64,000 nt of DNA from CAHJXF01 sp038254545 (GTDB taxonomy: Bacteria; Pseudomonadota; Gammaproteobacteria; Burkholderiales; Burkholderiaceae_D), in contig JBBSGB010000005.1 in assembly GCA_038254545.1 (NCBI GenBank), positions 76,785 through 140,784 on the forward strand, written 5' to 3'. Below are positions 17,990-25,981 of the stretch, piece after piece. Numbering within the stretch: position 1 is the stretch's first letter; every line of letters begins with the position of its first letter. The notes below the pieces were generated by a model. That model ran no database searches and had not been told where the DNA came from. It was given only the letters and a program-made list of their open reading frames with translations. The position numbers were made by a program, and so were the translations under genes.

Positions 17990-20900
17990 TCAGTTGGGCT
18001 CGGCGCTCGGCCCTGGTGACAACAACTCCTTCGCCAATTCAGCAAGACCGGCGAGCGGCACACCGATCCACGTCGGTCGGTTCGCCGCTTCGTAGCAAAG
18101 CTCATAGGCGGCCTTCTCGATCGTGAACAGGTCGAGCAGCGCCGCTTCGCCCTCCTCGTGATCCCAGCGGTGATCGATGCGCTGGGCCTCTTCGCGATAC
18201 GACACCAGGAATGCCTTCTTCGCGGCCGGCATGTAGCGCGCAACGATGTCGCGCTTCTTGGCCTCGCCGGCTTCGCCGACGTCGACGGGACCGGTCTTGA
18301 GGCTCATTGCGGCCGCGTAGTCGATCGAACGCAACAGGCCGGCCACGTCGCGCAACGGGCTCATCTTCGCGCGTCGCTCCGCCAGCGTCTTGGCGGGCTC
18401 GCCTTCGAAGTCGATGATCACCGCATCGCCCTGCGTGACCAGCACCTGGCCCAGGTGGAAGTCACCGTGGATGCGGATGGCGAGCGAGCCGGTCGCGTGC
18501 TTGGCGAGCTTCATCGCGGCGCGCGTGAAGGCCGTACGCTCCTTCACGAGAGTGGCCGCGACTTCGCGCTCGGACGCGCTCCACGCTGCGTCATCGCCGC
18601 GCAATCGTTCCTCGAGCACGTCGAGCGCCGCGTCGATCTGCGCGATCGCAGCTTCCCCCCAACTTTGGGCCATCGGCGCATTGACACGCTCGGGCGCAAA
18701 CGCGGGGTCGTCGCACGCTTCTGCGAGCACCGCGTGCAACTCGCCGAGCCGCGTACCGAGTACGGTTGCGCCGACCTCGAGTTCGGCGAGCGCCGCTGCC
18801 TCGAGCTCCTCGAACTTCTCGCGCGACGTATCGCCTGCGTCGGTCGCGACCGCTTCGTCAGGGACCGTGGTTGTGGCCAGCGCCGGCAGACTGACCGTGG
18901 TCTGATGGAAGACGCGCTCGAGCACATTCAGCGTCCATTGCCAGGCATCGCCCTGGTTGTGAATGTAGCGCTGCAGGACGATCAGCAGATGCGGCGTCCC
19001 GTCGCTGCTGGTGCGTGTGACTTCACCGAGCAGCGACGACGCGTTCGCATAGCCGCGTTCGCTCAACAAACGCGTCATCTCGGCCTCGGGATTGATGCCC
19101 GGCGTAATCCGTCGCACCACCTTGAGCACCGCGGCGTCGCCGATCACCAGCGAACTGTTGGTCTGCTCGGCGGAAAGCCAGCGCACGCCGGTGCCGGCGC
19201 CAGCAATGGCTTCGAGTTGCGGAAGCAACTCGTAGAGCAACACGGTCGGCACGAAATGCACCACGCCTTCGTCGCTGCTCACGCGCGCACGCTCGGTCAG
19301 CAGATGGACGATGTGATGCGCGAAGTCGGGAAGGGCGAACGCATCGGTGAGAAAGCCCACCTGACGACCGCGACGCACGCGCGCGAGCGCGAGCTGCATC
19401 GGCAACGCGGAAACCGATTCGTCTTCACCGAAGAATCCGAACGGCAACAGATAGCGATCGACTGCGCGCTCGGCCGCGCGGTCGGACCCCGCGGGGCCGC
19501 GCGCCGCATGCGTTTCGATCTCGACCATCAGCAGCGGCCGGCCGTCGCGCGGCAGGCGCGTCGCAAGCGCGATGCGCGTGCGCGGCGGTTTGCCGTCCTT
19601 CTGCCCGAACCAGCGGCGCTTCTGCAGATAGCTCGGCAGGATGTCGTTCTCGAGTTGCACGCGCGTTCGACCGACGATCAATTCATCGATGCCCTTGCGC
19701 ACGACCAGCGTCACGTAATCGGGCATTGCTTCAGGCGCGGGCACGTGCCACACCGGCAACTGCGCCTCGGCCGCAAGCGTGAACCAGAAGAAGCCGTAAG
19801 GCGGCAGGGTAAGGACGTATGGCAAAGGTCCGATCACCGGGAACAACGAACCGCCGATCATCTCGACCGGAACGCGGCCGCTGAACTCGGAGATCTCGAG
19901 TTCGACCGGTTGTGCCGAGCGCGAGACATTTGCGACGCACAGGATCGTCTCGACTTGTCCCGCGTCATTTACGTATTCGCGCAGATAGGCAAACACCTTG
20001 CGGTTGAGGGGAGACAACGTGCGCAGCCTGCCGCGCCCGAACGCGCGATGCTGCGAACGGACCGCGAGCATGCGTCGCGTCCAGTTCAGCATCGAGTGCG
20101 GGTCGGCGTCCTGGCTCTCGACGTTGACCGCTTCGAAGCCATAGAGCGGATCCATGATCGCGGGCAGCACCAGCGAGGCCGGATTGGCGCGCGAGAAGCC
20201 GCCGTTGCGATCGGGCGACCACTGCATCGGCGTCCGCACGCCGTCGCGGTCCCCGAGATGGATGTTGTCACCCATGCCGATCTCGTCGCCGTAATAGATC
20301 ACCGGCGTTCCGGGCATCGACAGCAACAGTGAGTTCATCAGCTCGATGCGGCGGCGATCGCGTTCGAGCAGCGGCGCGAGACGCCGGCGGATGCCGAGGT
20401 TGATGCGCGCGCGCCGGTCGGACGCGTAGAAATTCCACAGGTAGTCGCGCTCGCGGTCCGTGACCATCTCGAGCGTGAGTTCGTCGTGGTTGCGCAGGAA
20501 GATGGCCCATTGGCAATTGGCTGGAATGTCGGGCGTCTGCCTGAGAATGTCGGTGATCGGAAAGCGATCTTCCTGCGCGATCGCCATGTACATGCGCGGC
20601 ATCAGCGGGAAGTTGAAGGCCATGTGGCATTCGTCGCCGTTGCCGAAATACTGCTGCGTATCCTCGGGCCACATATTGGCTTCAGCCAGCAGCATGCGGC
20701 CGGGATAGTCGCGATCGACTTCGGCGCGGATGGTCTTCAGGATCGCGTGCGTCTCGGGGAGGTTCTCGTTACTGGTGCCTTCGCGCTCGATCAGGTAAGG
20801 CACCGCGTCGAGCCGCAGGCCGTCGATGCCGACATCGAGCCACCAGCGCATCACGTTGATCACGGCCTTCAACACCTGCGGGTTGTCGAAATTCAGATCG

Positions 20901-21529
20901 GGCTGATGCGAGAAGAAGCGATGCCAGAAGTAGGCGCCGGCGACCGGGTCCCAGGTCCAGTTCGATTTCTCCGTGTCGCAGAAAATGATGCGCGTGCCCG
21001 CGTACGCCTGGTCGTTGTCCGACCACACGTAGTAGTTGCGATGCGCCGAGCCCGGCTTTGCGCTGCGCGCGCGCTGGAACCACGCGTGCTGGTCGGACGT
21101 GTGGTTGATGACCAGCTCGGTGATCACGCGCAGCTTCCTCTTGTGCGCTTCGGCGATGAAGCGCTTGGCGTCGGCCATCGTGCCGTAGTCGGGATGCACG
21201 CCGGTGTATTCGGCGATGTCGTAGCCGTCGTCGCGGCGCGGGCTCGGATAGAAGGGCAGCAGCCAGATGGTGTTCACGCCCAGCGACGCGATGTAGTCGA
21301 GCTTCTGCATCAGGCCGGCGAAGTCACCGATGCCGTCGCCATTCGCATCCATGTACGACTTGACGTGCAACTGATAGACGACCGCGTCCTTGTACCAGAG
21401 CGGATCGTCGGCGGGTGCGCTCGAAGCGTCGGGCTTCTTCGCTTTCGTCTTCGCGTGAACTTCTGAAACGCGCGTGACGGTCGCGCTGTTCGCGGCAGGT
21501 TCGAATTCTGCGGTCCAGGGATCGCTCAT
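17990..21529 (-). CDS. treS: Trehalose synthase-maltokinase fusion protein (TreS-Mak)
   Basis: A two-domain protein of 1179 residues. Residues about 45-600 form TreS (GH13), which interconverts trehalose and maltose: VVYQLHVKSYMDANGDGIGDF, ELVINHTSDQHAWFQ, the nucleophile GLRLDAVPYL (about 240), the acid LLAEANMWPEDTQQYFG and LRNHDELTLEM. Residues about 630-1179 form a maltokinase of the APH-like fold that makes maltose-1-phosphate from ATP and maltose: the N-cap LPSYLQKRRWFGQKDG, catalytic loop IRIHGDFHLGQVL (about 1019) and IIDFEGEP. Fusion channels trehalose to the GlgE substrate. The ATG at 21529 overlaps the glgE stop; a longer frame upstream lacks family similarity. Confidence 0.95.
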   Translation of the reverse strand: MSDPWTAEFEPAANSATVTRVSEVHAKTKAKKPDASSAPADDPLWYKDAVVYQLHVKSYMDANGDGIGDFAGLMQKLDYIASLGVNTIWLLPFYPSPRRDDGYDIAEYTGVHPDYGTMADAKRFIAEAHKRKLRVITELVINHTSDQHAWFQRARSAKPGSAHRNYYVWSDNDQAYAGTRIIFCDTEKSNWTWDPVAGAYFWHRFFSHQPDLNFDNPQVLKAVINVMRWWLDVGIDGLRLDAVPYLIEREGTSNENLPETHAILKTIRAEVDRDYPGRMLLAEANMWPEDTQQYFGNGDECHMAFNFPLMPRMYMAIAQEDRFPITDILRQTPDIPANCQWAIFLRNHDELTLEMVTDRERDYLWNFYASDRRARINLGIRRRLAPLLERDRRRIELMNSLLLSMPGTPVIYYGDEIGMGDNIHLGDRDGVRTPMQWSPDRNGGFSRANPASLVLPAIMDPLYGFEAVNVESQDADPHSMLNWTRRMLAVRSQHRAFGRGRLRTLSPLNRKVFAYLREYVNDAGQVETILCVANVSRSAQPVELEISEFSGRVPVEMIGGSLFPVIGPLPYVLTLPPYGFFWFTLAAEAQLPVWHVPAPEAMPDYVTLVVRKGIDELIVGRTRVQLENDILPSYLQKRRWFGQKDGKPPRTRIALATRLPRDGRPLLMVEIETHAARGPAGSDRAAERAVDRYLLPFGFFGEDESVSALPMQLALARVRRGRQVGFLTDAFALPDFAHHIVHLLTERARVSSDEGVVHFVPTVLLYELLPQLEAIAGAGTGVRWLSAEQTNSSLVIGDAAVLKVVRRITPGINPEAEMTRLLSERGYANASSLLGEVTRTSSDGTPHLLIVLQRYIHNQGDAWQWTLNVLERVFHQTTVSLPALATTTVPDEAVATDAGDTSREKFEELEAAALAELEVGATVLGTRLGELHAVLAEACDDPAFAPERVNAPMAQSWGEAAIAQIDAALDVLEERLRGDDAAWSASEREVAATLVKERTAFTRAAMKLAKHATGSLAIRIHGDFHLGQVLVTQGDAVIIDFEGEPAKTLAERRAKMSPLRDVAGLLRSIDYAAAMSLKTGPVDVGEAGEAKKRDIVARYMPAAKKAFLVSYREEAQRIDHRWDHEEGEAALLDLFTIEKAAYELCYEAANRPTWIGVPLAGLAELAKELLSPGPSAEPN

Positions 21530-24500
21530 GGTGTGATGCGCCAGATCGCGTAGGGGTTGAGGGTCGGGTCGAGCCGCACGCGCTGCATCTTGCCCTGCCA
21601 GCGAAAGCGGTGATCGCTCAACAGGTCGGTCACGTCGACCGCAGCATCGTCGGGCAGGTCCCACTCCCACAGCGGGACTTCGAAGTCGGCTTCATGCACG
21701 CCGTGCGGGTCGAGGTTGATCGCGACCAGCACGATGTTGCTGCGGTCCTCGGTGCTCTTGGAGAAGTACAGGATGTTGGGGTCGAAGGCATTGTGAAAGC
21801 GGATGTTCAAGTGCGTGTGCAACGCCGGGTTGTGCAAGCGGATGCGGTTGAGCGCGGTGATCTCCGCGATGATGTTGCCCGGCCGCTCCCAGTCCCACGC
21901 GCGGATCTGGTACTTCTCCGAGTCGTGATATTCCTCCTTGGCGGGGACGGGCGTCGCCTCGCAGAGTTCGAAGCCGCCGTAGATGCCCCACAGCCCCGAC
22001 AGCGTCGATGCCAGCGCCGCGCGGATCAGGAAGCCCGCGCGCCCCGAGCGCTGCAGGAAGACCGGATTGATGTCGGGCGTGTTGACGAAGAAATGCGGGC
22101 GGAAGAAATCGCGTGGCGCAGCCGTCGTTGAACCAGCGGCCGACGCGCTCGTCAGCTCGGTCAGGTAGTCGATGAACTCCTGCTTGGCATGGCGCCACGT
22201 GAAGTAGGTGTACGACTGCGAGAAGCCGAGCTTCGCGAGCCGGTACATCACCTTCGGCCGCGTGAAGGCCTCGGACAGGAAGATCGTGTCGGGGTATTTC
22301 GCGCGCACGTCGCCGATCATCCATTCCCAGAACGGCAGCGGCTTGGTGTGAGGGTTGTCGACGCGAAAGATGCGCACGCCTTGCTCGACCCATGCCAGGA
22401 TCACGTCGCGCAATGCGGTCCACAGCAATGGGGCATCAACGTTGTAGAAATCGACGTTGACGATGTCTTCGTATTTCTTCGGCGGGTTCTCGGCATAGCG
22501 CAGCGAGCCGTCAGGCCGCCACGCAAACCAGCTCGGGTGGTCCTTCAACCACGGGTGATCGGGCGAACACTGGATCGCGAAGTCGAGCGCCAGTTCAAGC
22601 CCGTTGTCTATCGCGGCGGCGCGCACGCGCTTGAAGTCCTCGAACGTGCCGAGTTCTCGATGGAGCGCGTCGTGACCCCCGTCTTCCGAGCCGATCGCGT
22701 AGGGGCTGCCGGGATCGTCTTCGGCCGCGGTCAGGCTGTTGTTACGGCCCTTGCGATTCTTCCTGCCGATCGGGTGGATAGGCGTGAAGTAGAGCACGTC
22801 GAAACCCATCGCACGGATCGCGGGCAGGCGATCGATCACGTCGTCGAAGCTGCCGTGGCGAAGCGGGGCATCGGTTGTCGCACGGATCGATGTACGGCGC
22901 GTATTCCCCTGCGAGCGCGGAAACAATTCGTACCAACTCGCGAACGAAGCGGCGCTGCGTTCGGCGTCGACGGAAAACACGACTTCGGTACGCATCGCGA
23001 ACGCGCGCGGATCGGCGGCCTGCATGTCGGCGAGCGTCTGCGAAGCGAGCAGCGCGGCGACCTGCGAGGTCATCGTCGCGGCCGCTGTCGTAGTCGGGGC
23101 TGCGGTTTTCGCGAATGACTGCAAAAGCGCCGTCAGTCGCTTGACCACGTCGGGACGCTTGATGGACTTTGCACTGGCATGTTCGAGCGCATGTGCCACA
23201 TGCAGGCGACCCTCTTCGATCTCGAGCGTGACGTCGAGACCGGCCGCCGACTTCTTGTCGAGTTCGTCGCGATAGGTCGCGAACACGTCTCGCCACGCTG
23301 CGATGGCGAACTCGTGGCTGCCGATGCGCAGCAAGGGAAAGCTCGCGGCGAAACGATCGTTGCCGATCGCCTCCATGCTGACCTCGCGCCAATCGCGATC
23401 GCCGAGCGCGCGATGGCGCAACACGGCCGCGAGCTTCTCGTGCCCGTCGATGAGGATGTCGGCTTCGACGCGTACCGCTTCGCCCGCGCTGCGCTTGACC
23501 GGAAAGCGGCCGCCATCGACCGAAGGCGTGACGTTTTCGATCGCGATGCGCGGCGCCGCGATCGCGGCCTCTGCAGAAGCCCGCGTCGCCGTCTCGACCG
23601 AGCGCTTGCCACGCGCTTCGGGAATCGCGATGGAAGCGATGCGCCGGCCTTCGATGACGCGCACTTCACCAGCGTCGAGGCGCAATGTTTCGCGCGGATC
23701 GAGCGTGATCGGTGAATCGCCGGGTGCGCCGACTTCACGAAAATCGCCGAAGCCGCCCAACGCCGATGTCAGCGTTCCGGCGTGCATGCTCGCGCTGTCA
23801 TCGACATGCGGGTTGACGATCACGAGCGCGACGCGATCGGCTGCGCGCAGGTCGGGGGCGTCGGCCCGAACGATCGCATTCAACGGCGCATCCGGCCCGC
23901 TCAACATGCGGACCGCGTCGGTGGGCATGAAGGCATTGCCGCGCTCGTCTCGATCAGCCAGCCAGCGATTGACGGCCCGGATCTCGTTCGAGCGATCGCG
24001 CTCCCAGGTCGATGCTGGCATCAGCAGGGCATCGCCCACCACAGCTGCAACCCAGAGTTGCTGGCGAAGTCGGCGCCCGTCGCGGCTCTGCGCGTCGTCT
24101 TCTGCATTGCCCCTGCCTGCGAGCGTGCGATCGGTCGCGTCGTGCCCGAAGGGATCGCTGGGGAAAGCGAGCTGCATCGTGCCTCGCTGGCGATTCTGCT
24201 CATCGATCAGCCATGCACTCTTGCCGTCCCACCACGCGAGCGAACTGCAAACGCCGTAGAAGCCGCTGTCGATCAATGCGCGTACGGTCGAAGCGGGCAG
24301 GCCAGGCGTCCACGCCACCCACTTCATCCCGTGTGCGTTGCCCGCGAGCAAGGATCGCCAGAACGGGGCCGGCAGGCGATCGGGGTCGCGACAGATGATG
24401 CCTGCCACGCCGGCTGCGGCGATTGCTTCGAATTCGCTGCGCCACTGGTCAAGCAGCGCATCGCGCGGCTCGATCGCGCCGAGCCGCGCGCGATGGGGGG

Positions 24501-24927
24501 GACGGCGCGGATCCAGCGCGTCTTCACTGTTCACGAGCCAGGGGTCGAGCAGAGGAACAGCACGTGCCGCGTAGTACGGCAAGCCCTCCGCATCGGGCGC
24601 GACCGCAAGCCACAGCGCGAGGCCGCGCTGGCCACACGCCTGCCCAACGGCATGCAGCGCCGATCGCGCAGTCGCGTCGGCGACCAGCACTGTGGTGAAG
24701 CCATCTGCAAGCGCACGATCGAGCGCGTCCGACCACGCCGCATCACTCATTTCCCCCTTTGCGGAATGGAAGCGAATCTCGGCAATGCGTGGATGCAAGC
24801 TGATTGTCCTGTGTCGTGGGAAGGGGGATGAAGCGGGTGCGAGACTGCCGAACCGCCAACTGCGAAAGGGCCGCGAGAGTGCAAGTTTCATCGCGTGCCG
24901 GTCGATGCATTTCTCGCAACTTCGCAT
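21526..24927 (-). CDS. glgE: Alpha-1,4-glucan:maltose-1-phosphate maltosyltransferase with N-terminal GH13-like extension
   Basis: GH13 enzyme of the GlgE pathway, which extends alpha-1,4-glucan by maltosyl units from maltose-1-phosphate. The true GlgE core starts near residue 450 (RIAIENVTPSVDGGRFPVKRSAGEAVRVEADI) and contains FTPIHPIGRKNRKGRNN, nucleophile IFRVDNPHTKPLPFWEW (about 857), acid IFLSEAFTRPKVMYRL (about 885) and YFTWRHAKQEF. Residues about 50-430 resemble a degenerate amylase-like domain. The total of 1133 residues compares with about 650-700 for the usual enzyme. The start is uncertain: 24927, or an ATG at 24891. It is the first gene of the leftward cluster; no convincing promoter was found upstream. 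Confidence 0.93.
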   Translation of the reverse strand: MRSCEKCIDRHAMKLALSRPFRSWRFGSLAPASSPFPRHRTISLHPRIAEIRFHSAKGEMSDAAWSDALDRALADGFTTVLVADATARSALHAVGQACGQRGLALWLAVAPDAEGLPYYAARAVPLLDPWLVNSEDALDPRRPPHRARLGAIEPRDALLDQWRSEFEAIAAAGVAGIICRDPDRLPAPFWRSLLAGNAHGMKWVAWTPGLPASTVRALIDSGFYGVCSSLAWWDGKSAWLIDEQNRQRGTMQLAFPSDPFGHDATDRTLAGRGNAEDDAQSRDGRRLRQQLWVAAVVGDALLMPASTWERDRSNEIRAVNRWLADRDERGNAFMPTDAVRMLSGPDAPLNAIVRADAPDLRAADRVALVIVNPHVDDSASMHAGTLTSALGGFGDFREVGAPGDSPITLDPRETLRLDAGEVRVIEGRRIASIAIPEARGKRSVETATRASAEAAIAAPRIAIENVTPSVDGGRFPVKRSAGEAVRVEADILIDGHEKLAAVLRHRALGDRDWREVSMEAIGNDRFAASFPLLRIGSHEFAIAAWRDVFATYRDELDKKSAAGLDVTLEIEEGRLHVAHALEHASAKSIKRPDVVKRLTALLQSFAKTAAPTTTAAATMTSQVAALLASQTLADMQAADPRAFAMRTEVVFSVDAERSAASFASWYELFPRSQGNTRRTSIRATTDAPLRHGSFDDVIDRLPAIRAMGFDVLYFTPIHPIGRKNRKGRNNSLTAAEDDPGSPYAIGSEDGGHDALHRELGTFEDFKRVRAAAIDNGLELALDFAIQCSPDHPWLKDHPSWFAWRPDGSLRYAENPPKKYEDIVNVDFYNVDAPLLWTALRDVILAWVEQGVRIFRVDNPHTKPLPFWEWMIGDVRAKYPDTIFLSEAFTRPKVMYRLAKLGFSQSYTYFTWRHAKQEFIDYLTELTSASAAGSTTAAPRDFFRPHFFVNTPDINPVFLQRSGRAGFLIRAALASTLSGLWGIYGGFELCEATPVPAKEEYHDSEKYQIRAWDWERPGNIIAEITALNRIRLHNPALHTHLNIRFHNAFDPNILYFSKSTEDRSNIVLVAINLDPHGVHEADFEVPLWEWDLPDDAAVDVTDLLSDHRFRWQGKMQRVRLDPTLNPYAIWRITP

Positions 24928-25381
24928 TTGAACCGCGCCCCGCCGCCACCGCTATAGGCGCATGCCGGAGATGGTCTGCCGGCAAGCCACTGTCGAATGA
25001 GCGTGACCATGAAGCAAAGTTCCGATCGCGACTTTACCGCGCGGGCGAAGGTCTCAAGGTGCAGGGTCGGTCGCGATCCGCCCTTGTGCATGCGACGCGC
25101 GCTGGTTATACTCACGTCCCTAACGGCACCTCTTCGAGTCGAGTTTCAGCTTCCAGCTTGAGCTACGACGGAGAAAGTTCCAGGCCGAGGTGCGGACCCA
25201 CAGCGATTGCAAGCAACGCCTAAGTCCACGCGGCACAAAGCAAGCGTTTTGAGCCTTGCGGCAATACGGGTCTGACAGACCCCGTGCCCCGCCAGTCGTT
25301 GGGGCCACCCCTGACCAGGTTTGAATTCAGGCAGCTCTTCGATCGGCGCATCCTGCCGATCGCGCGTCCATACAGGACTGG
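24928..25381. other. Divergent intergenic region between glgE and scpB
   Basis: A stretch of 454 bp with no credible gene. It contains a 9-bp inverted repeat, GATCGCGAC (25024-25032) and GTCGCGATC (25070-25078), separated by 37 bp, then a sigma-70 promoter facing scpB (25084-25112). In the roughly 270-nt scpB leader there are two small hairpins: GGGTC/GACCC around 25268-25282 and CCCC/GGGG around 25287-25304. Neither is followed by a T-run. No clear promoter was found for the leftward glgE cluster. Confidence 0.5.
25084..25112 (+). promoter_or_regulatory. Probable sigma-70 promoter upstream of scpB
   Basis: TTGTGC (25084-25089), a 17-bp spacer and TATACT (25107-25112). The -10 matches consensus at 5 of 6 and the -35 at 3 of 6. 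It faces scpB and would give a leader of about 260 nt. Confidence 0.5.
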
Positions 25382-25981
25382 ATGAACACAACCGAAGCAC
25401 AAGTCGTCCTCGAGGCGGCGCTCCTGACTGCGAGCGAGCCGTTGGCGATGCCTGCGTTGCGCCGCCTGTTCGATGACGCGCTGGATGCCGACGCGATTCG
25501 CGGTTTGTTGACCGCGATCGGTGACGACTGGAACGAACGGGGCCTGGTCCTGACGGCAATCGCCAGCGGTTGGCGCTTTCAGACCCGGCCTTCGATGCGC
25601 AGTCATCTGGCGCGCCTGAATCCGGAAAGGCCGCAACGCTATTCGCGGGCCGTGATGGAAACCCTGGCGATCATCGCGTACCGGCAACCCGTCACGCGCG
25701 GCGACATCGAGGACATACGCGGCGTGACGGTTTCGACGCCGGTCATCAAGGCACTTGAAGAGCGCGGCTGGATCGATGCGATCGGCCACCGCGAAGTGCC
25801 GGGCCGTCCAGCGCTCTATGCGACCACCCGGTCTTTTCTCGACGATCTGGGCCTCACGGCCCTTTCCGAACTTCCTCCGCTTCCCCAACCCGGCGAACCC
25901 GATACGGCCGCCGTGCTCCTACAAGAGGTCATCGATTTTGCGCAGACTCCACCGACATTCCCCGCGCAATCCGCAGCGTAA
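25382..25981 (+). CDS. scpB: Segregation and condensation protein B
   Basis: A 199-residue kleisin-associated protein that, as a dimer, joins ScpA and SMC in chromosome condensation and segregation. It has two winged-helix domains: N-terminal VVLEAALLTASEPLAMPALRRLF and C-terminal YSRAVMETLAIIAYRQPVTRGDIEDIRGV, the latter being the hallmark ScpB segment, followed by ALEERGWIDAIGHREVPGRPALYATT. The length is typical. scpA is not adjacent upstream in this window. Its 3' end overlaps the start of rluB by about 44 bp, so the two are probably coupled. Confidence 0.95.
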   Translation: MNTTEAQVVLEAALLTASEPLAMPALRRLFDDALDADAIRGLLTAIGDDWNERGLVLTAIASGWRFQTRPSMRSHLARLNPERPQRYSRAVMETLAIIAYRQPVTRGDIEDIRGVTVSTPVIKALEERGWIDAIGHREVPGRPALYATTRSFLDDLGLTALSELPPLPQPGEPDTAAVLLQEVIDFAQTPPTFPAQSAA

